Assembly: GCA_963755825.1 (NCBI GenBank)
Contig: CAVWLA010000003.1
Span: 1-64,000, forward strand
Reading direction: 5' to 3'
Source of the DNA: DATBQN01 sp963755825
GTDB taxonomy: Bacteria > Acidobacteriota > Thermoanaerobaculia > Multivoradales > UBA5704
DNA length: 64,000 nucleotides
Positions 49,824 to 58,364 of this stretch are shown here, piece by piece. Position numbers and translations under genes: made by a program. Within the stretch, counting starts at the first letter, position 1. Each line of letters starts with the position of its first letter. The notes under the pieces are model-generated. The model had not been told where the DNA came from. It worked only from the letters and a program-made list of their open reading frames with translations, and ran no database searches.

Positions 49824-50668
49824 TGCGGACCCGCCGCCTCGTCTTCGCCAGCCTCCTCGCCGCCGCCGCTCTGGCGGCGGGGGGCTGCGTCTCCTCCTCC
49901 GACATCGAGGGGCTGCACACCCAGATCTCCGACGTCGAGCGCCAGGTGCAGACGGCGCGGACGCAGGCGCCGTCGAAGCAGGACGTGGCGGCGCTCGACG
50001 CCCAGGTCAGCCGGCAGATGGAATCGCTGCTGAAGACCGAGGCGGACATGCAGGTGAAGCTGCAGAACCTGACCAGCCACATCGACGAGCTGCAGGCGAA
50101 GCTCGAGGACACCAACTACCGCCTCTCGCAGCTCTCGCAGCAGATCGCTGCCACCAATCAGGAGCTGAAGAACGGCCGCGGCAGCGCCGCGCCCGCGGTG
50201 CCGCCGTCCGGCGCCGTCGACCTCACGGCCGCTCCGCCGGCGGCGGGCAACCCGCCGCCGGCCGCCGCGCCGCCGCAGGTGGTCAACGATCCCAAGGCGC
50301 TCTATGACTCGGCCTACAACGACTACCTCAAGGGCAACTATGACCTCGCCATGCGCGAGTTCCAGGAGTACCTGAGCGACTTCCCGAGCACCGACCTGGC
50401 CTCGAACGCCACCTACTGGATCGGCGAGTCCTACTACCGGCAGAAGAAGTACCGCCAGTCGGTCGAGCAGTTCGATCAGGTGCTCTCGCGCTACCCCCAC
50501 AGCGAGAAGCTGGCGAGCGCCCTGTTGAAGAAGGGCTACTCGCAGCTCGCCCTCGGCGAGCGCTCGCAGGGCGTCGCGACCCTCCGCCAGGTGGTCCGCC
50601 TGCACCCGACGAGCGACGAGGCGAACCTTGCCCGGCAGCGCCTCCGTGAGCTCGGCACCGGCGGTTGA
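49823..50668 (+). CDS. cpoB: CpoB/YbgF-type lipoprotein, coiled coil plus TPR, 281 aa
   Basis: Start at ATG 49823. Lipobox LAAGGC, so a lipoprotein here rather than the soluble periplasmic form of E. coli. Residues about 25-115 are coiled coil (IEGLHTQISDVERQVQTA, HIDELQAKLEDTNYRLSQ), then a Pro-rich linker, then TPR units (ALYDSAYNDYLKGNYDLAMR, YWIGESYYRQKKYRQSVEQF). Coordinates Tol function with cell-wall synthesis in the model system. Last gene of the tol-pal operon. Confidence 0.92.
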   Translation: MRTRRLVFASLLAAAALAAGGCVSSSDIEGLHTQISDVERQVQTARTQAPSKQDVAALDAQVSRQMESLLKTEADMQVKLQNLTSHIDELQAKLEDTNYRLSQLSQQIAATNQELKNGRGSAAPAVPPSGAVDLTAAPPAAGNPPPAAAPPQVVNDPKALYDSAYNDYLKGNYDLAMREFQEYLSDFPSTDLASNATYWIGESYYRQKKYRQSVEQFDQVLSRYPHSEKLASALLKKGYSQLALGERSQGVATLRQVVRLHPTSDEANLARQRLRELGTGG

Positions 50669-50695
50669 TCGGCCGGAGGCCAGACCTCGGGTCCT

Positions 50696-50728
50696 GGCTC
50701 AGCTTGGTTCCGGAGGCCAAGCTGAGCC
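50696..50728 (+). terminator. Short palindrome after cpoB, likely terminator; minimal copy of the dispersed element
   Basis: GGCTCAGCTTGG and CCAAGCTGAGCC form a perfect 12-bp stem with a 9-nt loop, 28 bp after the cpoB stop. The arms equal the inverted ends of the element at 57366-57456, without the interior. Confidence 0.65.
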
Positions 50729-50749
50729 GAGACCGCCAGTCCCGCGCGG

Positions 50750-50779
50750 TTGACCAGATAGCTGGCACGATGGTATAAA
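50750..50779 (+). promoter_or_regulatory. Sigma-70-type promoter of rpsT
   Basis: TTGACC (50750-50755), 18-bp spacer, TATAAA (50774-50779), about 70 bp before the S20 start. Confidence 0.7.
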
Positions 50780-50787
50780 CCGACGCC

Positions 50788-50807
50788 GGTCGCGCTTCGG
50801 CGCGACC
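50788..50807 (+). promoter_or_regulatory. UUCG-capped hairpin in the rpsT leader
   Basis: GGTCGCGC-TTCG-GCGCGACC: 8-bp stem with a UUCG tetraloop exactly at the expected transcription start, followed by TTCCCTTTTG. It may stabilise the mRNA or take part in S20 autoregulation; as an early terminator the T-run is weak. Confidence 0.55.
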
Positions 50808-50847
50808 TTCCCTTTTGTGGCAGGCAACGAGGAACCCAGGAACCATC

Positions 50848-51114
50848 ATGGCCAATACCAAGTCCGCTGAGAAGAGAATCCGGCAGAACGAGAAGGACCG
50901 CGAGAGGAACCGCGGCCACCGCTCGCGCCTGCGCACCGCCGTCAAGCGCTTCCGCTCGGTCGTCGAGAGCGGCGACACGGCGAAGGCGACCGAGCTGCTG
51001 CCGGAGACGCTCCGCACGATCGACTCGATCGCCCAGAAGCGCATCATCCACAAGAACACCGCCGCCCGCACCAAGTCGCGCCTCGTCAAGTCGATCGCGG
51101 CCGCCAAGACCTAG
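50848..51114 (+). CDS. rpsT: 30S ribosomal protein S20, 88 aa
   Basis: Primary 16S-binding protein. Start at ATG 50848 (MANTKSAEKRIRQNEKDR), the invariant S20 opening, rather than the upstream in-frame ATG at 50815. RNRGHRSRLRTAVKRFR and HKNTAARTKSRLVKSI are family hallmarks. Highly basic. Has its own promoter and structured leader. Confidence 0.97.
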   Translation: MANTKSAEKRIRQNEKDRERNRGHRSRLRTAVKRFRSVVESGDTAKATELLPETLRTIDSIAQKRIIHKNTAARTKSRLVKSIAAAKT

Positions 51115-51258
51115 AGTCGGCTGGCCGAGCCCGCCGCTCCCTTTCAAAGCGACAGCGACCTCCGAGCGCGCCGGCCCTCGCGGCCCGGCGCGACCTCGCG
51201 TGCCCGAATCATGGTATGTACGGAGCGAGCAGGCTCCAGCCATGAAAGGGACCCCGAC

Positions 51259-52902
51259 ATGACGACGAAGAGCGCGCCGCTCACCCAGCTGGCGGCGTGG
51301 AAGGCCCTTGCAGCACACCACGAGACGATCCGCGGCAAGCATCTCCGCGAGCTGTTCGCCGCCGACCCTCAGCGCGGCGAGCGGCTGGCGCTCGACGCCG
51401 TCGGCATCTACTTCGACTACTCGAAGAACCGCATCACCGACGAAACGGTCGCCCTCCTCCTGGCGCTGGCGGCGGAGCGCGGCCTGCGCTCGCGCATCGA
51501 CGCCATGTTCCGCGGCGACAAGATCAACGTCACCGAAAACCGCGCCGTCCTCCACGTCGCCCTCCGCGCGCCGCGCGGCACGTCGATCGTCGTCGACGGC
51601 GCCGACGTGGTGCCGGAGGTCCACGCCGTGCTCGACGAGATGGCGGCCTTCGCCGACCGCGTGCGGAGCGGCGCCTGGAAAGGGCACGCCGGCAAGGCGA
51701 TCAGGAACGTCATCAACATCGGCATCGGCGGCTCGGACCTCGGGCCGGTGATGGCGTACGAGGCTCTGCGCCACTACAGCCGGCGCGACATGACCTTCCG
51801 CTTCGTCTCGAACGTCGACGGCACCGACTTCGTCGAGGCGACGCGCGACCTCGATCCGGCGGAGACGCTCTTCATCATCTCGTCGAAGACCTTCACCACG
51901 CTCGAGACGATGACCAATGCGCGCACCGCCCGCGCCTGGTCGCTCGCCGCCCTCGGCGACGAGGCCGCGGTTGCCAAGCATTTCGTCGCCGTCTCAACCA
52001 ACGCGGAGGAGGTCGCCAAGTTCGGCATCGACACCGCCAACATGTTCGGCTTCTGGGACTGGGTCGGCGGGCGCTATTCGATGGACTCGGCGATCGGCCT
52101 CTCGACCATGCTCGCCGTCGGCCCGGAGAGCTTCCGCGAAATGCTCGACGGCTTCCATGAGATGGACGAGCACTTCCGCACGGCGCCGTTCGAGCGCAAC
52201 CTGCCGGTGCTCCTCGGCCTCCTCAGCCTCTGGTACGGCGACTTCTTCGCCGCGCAGACGGTCGCCGTGCTCCCCTACGAGCAGTATCTGAAGCGCTTCC
52301 CCGCCTACCTGCAGCAGCTGACGATGGAGAGCAACGGCAAGCACGTGACGCTCGACGGCGAGGCGGTCGACTATCAGACCGGGCCGATCTACTGGGGGGA
52401 GCCGGGGACCAACGGTCAGCACTCCTTCTACCAGCTGATCCACCAGGGGACGAAGCTGATCCCCTGCGACTTCATCGCCTTCGCCCAGGCGCTGAATCCG
52501 CTCGGCCGCCACCACGACCTGCTGCTCGCCAACGTCTTCGCGCAGACCGAGGCGCTCGCCTTCGGCAAGACGCCGGAGCAGGTCGCCGCCGAGGGGACGC
52601 CGGCCTGGCTGGTGCCCCACCGCACCTTCGAGGGCAACCGGCCGTCGAACACTCTCCTCCTCGACCGCCTCACCCCCGCGGCGCTCGGCAAGCTCGTCGC
52701 CCTCTACGAGCACAGCGTCTTCACCCAGGGCGCCATCTGGGCGATCGACTCCTTCGATCAGTGGGGGGTCGAGCTCGGCAAGGTGCTGGCGCAGCGCATC
52801 GTGCCCGAGCTGGAGAGCGCCGCCGAGCCGGCGCTGGCGCACGACACCTCGACCAACGCCCTCATCCGCCGCTACCGGCGGCTGCGGAGCGCGTCCAGCT
52901 AG
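51259..52902 (+). CDS. pgi: Glucose-6-phosphate isomerase, 547 aa
   Basis: Interconverts glucose-6-P and fructose-6-P. Start at ATG 51259 after GAAAGGG. NIGIGGSDLGPVMAYEAL, SNVDGTDFVEA, FWDWVGGRYSMDSAIG, SNGKHVTLDG and the signature AIWAIDSFDQWGVELGK are all present. Its stop shares the sequence CTAG with the stop of the convergent lptE. Confidence 0.97.
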   Translation: MTTKSAPLTQLAAWKALAAHHETIRGKHLRELFAADPQRGERLALDAVGIYFDYSKNRITDETVALLLALAAERGLRSRIDAMFRGDKINVTENRAVLHVALRAPRGTSIVVDGADVVPEVHAVLDEMAAFADRVRSGAWKGHAGKAIRNVINIGIGGSDLGPVMAYEALRHYSRRDMTFRFVSNVDGTDFVEATRDLDPAETLFIISSKTFTTLETMTNARTARAWSLAALGDEAAVAKHFVAVSTNAEEVAKFGIDTANMFGFWDWVGGRYSMDSAIGLSTMLAVGPESFREMLDGFHEMDEHFRTAPFERNLPVLLGLLSLWYGDFFAAQTVAVLPYEQYLKRFPAYLQQLTMESNGKHVTLDGEAVDYQTGPIYWGEPGTNGQHSFYQLIHQGTKLIPCDFIAFAQALNPLGRHHDLLLANVFAQTEALAFGKTPEQVAAEGTPAWLVPHRTFEGNRPSNTLLLDRLTPAALGKLVALYEHSVFTQGAIWAIDSFDQWGVELGKVLAQRIVPELESAAEPALAHDTSTNALIRRYRRLRSASS

Positions 52903-53438
52903 AACCCTTCGAGCAGGTCGCTCACCATCGTCTGGGCGAACTTCTTCGACGCCGTCTCGAGGGCGGTGTTCTCGAGGTCGATGTAGCCGGTGCCGGTGAC
53001 CTGGACCGGGTAGCTCTCGCGGAAGAGGTAGCGGTCGTTCTTCCAGAGGACGTGCTCCTCCTTGTCCAGGCGCTTGAAGAGCACCTGGGCGACGATCGCG
53101 ATCTCGTACTCGGTGGCGCGGCCGGTGTTGTCGAAGGTGACCGGGTTGGCGCCGAAGGAGATGACGTTGCCGGAGATCTCGGCGTCGGCGCCGGCCGCCG
53201 TCGAGACCACCGAGAAGCGGTGGCGGGTGACCAGCTCGTCGGCGATGGCGCGGGTGAGGAACTGCTCGACCTGCGTCCGCGCCGTGCTGTTGACCAGCGG
53301 CTGCAGGTAGACCGAGTGGATGTCCGAGGGGATGTTGCTGCCGCGGCCGACGAGGCCGTAGCCGCAGCCGGCGAGAGCGCCGAGGGCTACGAGGACGGCG
53401 GCGAGGACGAGAGCCTGCGAGGCGGAACGGGGCTTCAT
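52899..53438 (-). CDS. lptE: LptE-like LPS-assembly lipoprotein, 179 aa
   Basis: Lipobox ALAGCGYGLVG near residue 24; the rest (SVYLQPLVNSTARTQVEQFL, RAIADELVTRHRF, ISGNVISF) fits LptE, the plug of the LptD outer-membrane translocon. The position directly after leuS is the same as in many diderms. Convergent with pgi: both stop codons use the same CTAG at 52899-52902. Confidence 0.88.
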   Translation of the reverse strand: MKPRSASQALVLAAVLVALGALAGCGYGLVGRGSNIPSDIHSVYLQPLVNSTARTQVEQFLTRAIADELVTRHRFSVVSTAAGADAEISGNVISFGANPVTFDNTGRATEYEIAIVAQVLFKRLDKEEHVLWKNDRYLFRESYPVQVTGTGYIDLENTALETASKKFAQTMVSDLLEGF

Positions 53439-53490
53439 GCGGACCTCCGGCGCTGGGATCTGCTCTGTGGTCTCGCCGGCGCGCAGCGCG

Positions 53491-55992
53491 TCACGCCGAC
53501 CTCCGGGTCACCAGGTTGACGAGCCGGCCGGGGACGACGACCGCCCGCGCCAGCTCGCGCCCGACGAGGAACTCCTGCACCTTCTCGCTGGCGAGCGCCG
53601 CCGCGCGCACCTCGTCCTCCGGCGCGTCGGCGTCGACCTCGATGCGCTCGCGGAGCTTGCCGTCCACCTGCACGACGAGGGTGATGCGCTCGCGGCGGAT
53701 CTTCGCCTCGTCGTGGACCGGCCAGCTCGAATCGAGCAGCATCTCGACGTGGCCGCGGCGCTCCCACAGCTCCTCGGTGATGTGGGGGGCCATGGGGTGG
53801 AGGAGCTGCACGAGGGTGTCGAAGACCTCCTCGCAGAGCAGGCGCGAGGCGGTCTGCTCGTCGAGGGCGCGGGTGAGCGCGTTGGCGAGCTCCATCAGCG
53901 CCGCCACCGCGGTGTTGTAGTGGAAGCGCTCCATGCTCTGGGTGACGCGCTGGATGGTCGCGTGGCGCTGGCGGTCGAGCTCCTTCTCGGTCGGCGCCGG
54001 CGCCGTCGGCGGCGCCTCCGCCAGGCGCTCGAAGATCCGCCAGACGCGGTTCAGGAACCGGTGGGCGCCGGAGACCGCCTCGTCGCTCCACTCCGCCTCC
54101 TTCTCGGGCGGGCCGATGAAGAGGGTGTAGACGCGCTCGGTGTCGGCCCCCATGTGCTCGATCAGCGGGTCGGGGGAGACGGTGTTGCCGCGCGACTTCG
54201 ACATCTTCTCGATGCGGCCGGTCTTCTCCGAGAAGCGGGTGATCATCCCCTGATTGAAGAGCCGCACGAACGGCTCCTCGAAGGTCACCATGCCGAACGA
54301 GCGGAGCACGCGGCAGACGAAGCGCGCATAGAGCAGGTGCAGGATGGCGTGCTCGACGCCGCCGATGTACTGGTCGACCGGCGCCCAGGCGGCCGCCAGG
54401 CGCGGGTCGAACATCCGCTTGTCGTCGTGCGGCGAGAGGAAGCGCAGGTAGTACCAGGAGCTGTCGACAAAGGTGTCCATGGTGTCCGTCTCGCGCCGCG
54501 CCGGCCCGCCGCAGCGTGGGCAGGTGGTCTCGACGAAGCCCCGGTTGCGCGACAGCGGATTGCCCTCGCGGCCGGTGAACTCGACGTCGTAAGGCAGCTC
54601 GACGGGAAGCTGATCGTCGGGCACCGGCACGATGCCGTCGGTAGCGCAGTAGACGACCGGGATCGGCGTCCCCCAGTAGCGCTGGCGCGAGACCAGCCAG
54701 TCGCGCAGGCGGTAGGAGACCCGCCGCCGGCCGACGCCCTTCTCCTCCAGCCAGGCGATGAAGCGCGCGATCGTCTCGGGGCCGTCGGCCAAACCGTCGA
54801 ACTCCCCGGTGCCGACGATCGTCCCCTCGTGGAGGATCGGCTCGGTGAGCTCGGCGCCGGTGATCGTCTCGCCCTCGCGCTGGTAGACCAGGCGCACCCG
54901 CAGGCCCTCCTGGCGGGCGAAGGCGAGGTCGCGCGCGTCGTGCGCCGGCACCGCCATGATGGCGCCGGTGCCGTATTCCGGCAGGACGTAGTTGGCGAGC
55001 CAGATGGGGATCGCCTCGCCGGTCGCCGGGTTGACGGCAGTTGTTCCGGTGGCACGCCCTTCCTTGGCGGAGTCCTCGCTCTCGCGCTCGCGGCGCGGCG
55101 TGTTGCGCACCCGCTCGCTCCAGGCGGCGATCTCGGCCGCGTCCACTGCGTCGCCGCCGGCCGCCAGCAGGCGCCCCGCCAGCGGGTGCTCGGGGGCGAG
55201 CACCAGGAAGGTGGCGCCGTGGAGGGTGTCGGGCCGGGTGGTGAAGACCGTGATGCGGCCGTCGGCGCCGTCGCCGAGCGCCGGCACCGCGAAGTCGACC
55301 TCCGCCCCCTCCGAGCGGCCGATCCAGTTGCGCTGCATCACCTTCACCTTCTCGGGCCAGCCGTCGAGCTGGTCGAGGCCGGCGAGCAGGCTCTCGGCGT
55401 GATCGGTGATGCGGTAGAACCACTGCTCGAGGTCGCGCTGCACCACCGGCGTGCCGCAGCGGTCGCAGACGCCGTCGACCACCTGCTCGTTGGCGAGCAC
55501 CGTCTGGCAGCTGGGGCACCAGTTGACCGGCGCCTTCTTCTTGTAGGCGATCCCCTGCTCCAGCATGCGCAGGAACAGCCACTGGTTCCAGCGGTAGTAC
55601 TCGGGGGTGCAGGAGGCGATCTCCTTCGACCAGTCGAAGAGGATGCCCCAGCGCCGGAACTGCTCCTTCATCACCTTGATGTTGCCGAGCGTCCAGTCGC
55701 GCGGATGGATGCCGCGCTGGATGGCGGCGTTCTCGGCGGGCAGGCCGAAGGCGTCCCAGCCCATCGGGTTGAGCGCCCGGTGGCCGTGCATGCGGACGAA
55801 ACGGAAGAGGGCGTCGCCGAGGATGTAGTTGCGCCCGTGCCCGACGTGCAGGCGGTCGCCCGACGGGTAGGGGAACATCATCAGCATGTAGAGCTTGTCG
55901 CGCGCGACCCGGAGGTCGGTCTCGGCGACGCGCTGCTTCTCCCAGCGGTCCTGCCACTTGGCCTCGACGGCGCGATGATCGTACTGGCTCAT
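53491..55992 (-). CDS. leuS: Leucyl-tRNA synthetase, 833 aa
   Basis: Class I synthetase. HIGH motif as HVGHGRN in MFPYPSGDRLHVGHGRNY; editing domain with TTRPDTLHGATF; KMSKS as EKMSKSRGN near residue 590; Cys-pair zinc elements (CPSCQTVLANEQVVDGVCDR, CPRCGG). Normal length. 53-bp gap to lptE; downstream of nusB in the same direction. Confidence 0.97.
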   Translation of the reverse strand: MSQYDHRAVEAKWQDRWEKQRVAETDLRVARDKLYMLMMFPYPSGDRLHVGHGRNYILGDALFRFVRMHGHRALNPMGWDAFGLPAENAAIQRGIHPRDWTLGNIKVMKEQFRRWGILFDWSKEIASCTPEYYRWNQWLFLRMLEQGIAYKKKAPVNWCPSCQTVLANEQVVDGVCDRCGTPVVQRDLEQWFYRITDHAESLLAGLDQLDGWPEKVKVMQRNWIGRSEGAEVDFAVPALGDGADGRITVFTTRPDTLHGATFLVLAPEHPLAGRLLAAGGDAVDAAEIAAWSERVRNTPRRERESEDSAKEGRATGTTAVNPATGEAIPIWLANYVLPEYGTGAIMAVPAHDARDLAFARQEGLRVRLVYQREGETITGAELTEPILHEGTIVGTGEFDGLADGPETIARFIAWLEEKGVGRRRVSYRLRDWLVSRQRYWGTPIPVVYCATDGIVPVPDDQLPVELPYDVEFTGREGNPLSRNRGFVETTCPRCGGPARRETDTMDTFVDSSWYYLRFLSPHDDKRMFDPRLAAAWAPVDQYIGGVEHAILHLLYARFVCRVLRSFGMVTFEEPFVRLFNQGMITRFSEKTGRIEKMSKSRGNTVSPDPLIEHMGADTERVYTLFIGPPEKEAEWSDEAVSGAHRFLNRVWRIFERLAEAPPTAPAPTEKELDRQRHATIQRVTQSMERFHYNTAVAALMELANALTRALDEQTASRLLCEEVFDTLVQLLHPMAPHITEELWERRGHVEMLLDSSWPVHDEAKIRRERITLVVQVDGKLRERIEVDADAPEDEVRAAALASEKVQEFLVGRELARAVVVPGRLVNLVTRRSA

Positions 55993-56080
55993 GCTGGTCT
56001 CTGGCTCGCTCGCGGTGCGTTCGGTTGTCGGATGGGGGCTCGCGGTCGGTCCTCGGGGCTCGCCGGCGCGGACCGCCCTC

Positions 56081-56623
56081 TCAGGTCAGGCTGCCCGGGA
56101 AGCTATGCTGCTTGAGGAGGCCGTCGAGCAGGCCGTTGATGAAGCGGCCGGACTGCTCGGAGCCGAACTTCTTCGCCAGCTCGATCGCCTCGTCGACCAC
56201 CACCAGCTTCGGGATGTCGCTCTCGAAGAGCATCTCGTAGACGGCGAGGCGGAGGATGTTGCGGTCGACCGCCGGCATGCGCTCGAGCCGCCAGTTGTCG
56301 GCCTGGCTGCGGATCAGGGTGTCGATCTCGTCGCGGTGGTCGAGGGCGCCGCGCACCAGCGCCTGGGCGTAGTGGAAGGCCTCCTCGACCCGCTGCCGGC
56401 GCCGCGCGTAGTCGGCGCGGTCGGCCTCGACGTCGACGACCTTGCGCATCTCGGCGCCGGCCGCCGCCTTCGCCGGCTTCTTCTCCCGCGCCGCCTCCTG
56501 GGCGACGTACTCGGAGAGGTCGAAGCTGTTGAAGATCTGCGGCGCCGTGCTCTCGCCCAGGTCGCCCTGGTAGAGCATCTGAACCGCCATCTCGCGCGCC
56601 GTCCGCCGCTTGCCGGCTGCCAT
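56081..56623 (-). CDS. nusB: Transcription antitermination factor NusB, 180 aa
   Basis: Start at ATG 56623 (GAGGCGAGG upstream): MAAGKRRTAREMAVQMLYQ is the NusB opening, and VDRNILRLAVYEMLFESDIP, VVVDEAIELAKKFGSEQSGR, FINGLLDGL complete the family. An insert of about 25 residues (EKKPAKAAAGAEMRKVVDV) is present in the first half. Classical ribH-nusB order. Confidence 0.95.
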   Translation of the reverse strand: MAAGKRRTAREMAVQMLYQGDLGESTAPQIFNSFDLSEYVAQEAAREKKPAKAAAGAEMRKVVDVEADRADYARRRQRVEEAFHYAQALVRGALDHRDEIDTLIRSQADNWRLERMPAVDRNILRLAVYEMLFESDIPKLVVVDEAIELAKKFGSEQSGRFINGLLDGLLKQHSFPGSLT

Positions 56624-56826
56624 GCCTCGCCTCAAAGAATCCGTCGCGATGACGGAACTTCCGTCTGCCTCGAAACCCGCCTCGCCTCGATCGCTGGTGG
56701 ATGGGTGATTGAGCCGATGCCGCGGCTCGACCGCCGGACCGCGTTCCGGTCCGCTCATGATAGCGGCTGCGGGCGCCGAGGGCTAGCCGCGCCCGGCCGA
56801 TCTCGCCGCCGGCCTCGACACCGAGC

Positions 56827-57333
56827 TCAGGCCGAGCGCAGGCGGGCGAAGAGATCCGCCATCTCGAGGGCGGCCGAGGCGGCCTCCTCGCCCTTGTTGC
56901 CGCAGTCGCCGCCGGCGCGCGCCTCCGCCTGCGCGGTGGTCTCGCAGGTGAGGATGCCGAAGCCCACCGGCAGGCGATAGCGCTCGGTGACCGCGGCGAC
57001 GCCGCGCCCGCACTCGTCGCAGATCACCTCGTAGTGGCGGGTCTCGCCGCGGATGAGACAGCCGAGCGCGACGAGCCCGTCCAGTCGGAGGCCGTCGGCG
57101 CGCTCCGCCAGCTCCACCAGGGCGCCGGGGATCTCCCAGGCGCCCGGCACGCGGACGAGGACGAGGTCCGCCGGCGCCACGCCATGGCCGACCAGGCAGT
57201 CGACGGCGCCGCGGACGAGGGCGTCGACGATCCAGTCGTTGAAACGCGAGGCGACGACGCCGAAGCGCCGCCCGGCGCCGTCGACCGCACCCGCGGTCTC
57301 CGCGATCCCGTGCGGCGCAGAGCTAGCTGGCAT
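56827..57333 (-). CDS. ribH: 6,7-dimethyl-8-ribityllumazine synthase, 168 aa
   Basis: Penultimate enzyme of riboflavin synthesis. Start at ATG 57333 with GGAGGAG upstream. VVASRFNDWIVDALVRGAVD, RVPGAWEIPGALVELA, GCLIRGETRHYEVICDE, LPVGFGILTCET and GGDCGNKGEEAA match; the catalytic His sits in the last-but-two block. No other rib gene is in the window. Confidence 0.96.
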   Translation of the reverse strand: MPASSAPHGIAETAGAVDGAGRRFGVVASRFNDWIVDALVRGAVDCLVGHGVAPADLVLVRVPGAWEIPGALVELAERADGLRLDGLVALGCLIRGETRHYEVICDECGRGVAAVTERYRLPVGFGILTCETTAQAEARAGGDCGNKGEEAASAALEMADLFARLRSA

Positions 57334-57365
57334 CACGACTCCTCCGGACGAAACGGGACGGTGCT

Positions 57366-57456
57366 GGCTCAGCTTGGTCTCCTCCGGGCGGCCGCCTTCG
57401 GCCCCACCCACCCTTCACGCCCTTCCAGGCGGCCGTCCTCGGAACCAAGCTGAGCC
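57366..57456. repeat. Dispersed palindromic element, full copy
   Basis: 91 bp with perfect 13-bp inverted ends (GGCTCAGCTTGGT / ACCAAGCTGAGCC). Relative to 47553-47653 it is inverted and shares most of its interior. It starts 17 bp past the stop of the gene at 57473-58318. Confidence 0.85.
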
Positions 57457-57472
57457 GCTACCAACGGGCCGC

Positions 57473-58318
57473 TCATGACGCGGGAGGAGCGTCGTCGTCG
57501 CTCGAATCGTCCGCCGCCGCCGCCGTCTCCGCTGCGGCGCCGCCGGTCGGGCGGACGCTGCCGTTCAGGCGGCCGACGACCAGGTGGCGCTCGTCCGGGG
57601 TGTAGATCTCGGAGGACTTCTGCAGGCTCCAGGAGTAGCCGGCGAGGGTGCCGTCCGCCGCCGCGTAGAGGCGGAAGGTCCCCTCCCCCACCCCGCTGTG
57701 GTATTTGCCCTTGGCGTAGTGGCGGGTGTCGTTCGGCCCGTGGCCGGTGTGGGACGAATCGATGACCGAGATCTCCCACTGCTCGGTGCCGGCGAGCTCC
57801 GGCGGCGTCGCCCGGCGGCGCTCCGGCCGCGAGGCGGCGAGCAGCACGTGGCCGGTCGGCCGCGTCCCCGGCGGGTACTTGATCGCCAGCACGTCGCCCG
57901 GCCGGATGTCGGCCACCCGCGGCACGCGGTCGAAGCCGTGGCCGGCAGCGATGGCGTCGTGGAAGCCGGCGGCGCGCGGAAAGCGGCCGCCGAGCCAGCT
58001 GGCGAAATCGGCGGCGCGATAGCCGTAGGCGCGCCTCATGAGCTGGGCGACGAGGGCGCTGCAGACGCTCCGGTTGCGCGTCTCGCCGGCGCCGTCGACG
58101 CCCGCCCAGGTGACGACGGTGGGCCGCGAGGCGTAGAGATTGGTGTCGGGCGTCACGCCGTCGATCAGCCGGTGCGCCCACTCCAGGTGAGCGACGCCGG
58201 CGGCCTGGGCGGCAAGCGCCGGCGCGGGGAGCACCAGCAGTCCGAACATGCCGGCGCTGCCGGCGCCGGCGGCGAGCAGGAGGAGGGTGCGGCGGAGCGA
58301 GGGCCGGCGGGTCGTCAT
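57473..58318 (-). CDS. Exported NlpC/P60- or CHAP-like protein, 281 aa
   Basis: Start at ATG 58318 with GGAGA upstream. Basic twin-Arg-like start (TTRRPSLRRTLLLLA), hydrophobic core and ALAAQ cleavage site. A cysteine in NRSVCSALVAQLMRRAYGY and a histidine in TGHVLLAAS, with RPGDVLAI between, are arranged as in NlpC/P60-type amidases; the second segment VIDSSHTGHG is also typical. The C-terminal 30 residues are Ala/Asp/Ser-rich. Cell-wall hydrolase role is plausible, not proven. Confidence 0.65.
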   Translation of the reverse strand: MTTRRPSLRRTLLLLAAGAGSAGMFGLLVLPAPALAAQAAGVAHLEWAHRLIDGVTPDTNLYASRPTVVTWAGVDGAGETRNRSVCSALVAQLMRRAYGYRAADFASWLGGRFPRAAGFHDAIAAGHGFDRVPRVADIRPGDVLAIKYPPGTRPTGHVLLAASRPERRRATPPELAGTEQWEISVIDSSHTGHGPNDTRHYAKGKYHSGVGEGTFRLYAAADGTLAGYSWSLQKSSEIYTPDERHLVVGRLNGSVRPTGGAAAETAAAADDSSDDDAPPAS

Positions 58319-58364
58319 GTGATCTCCAGGGTCTCTCATTCGAGAATTTCGAGCGCCGAGCTCC

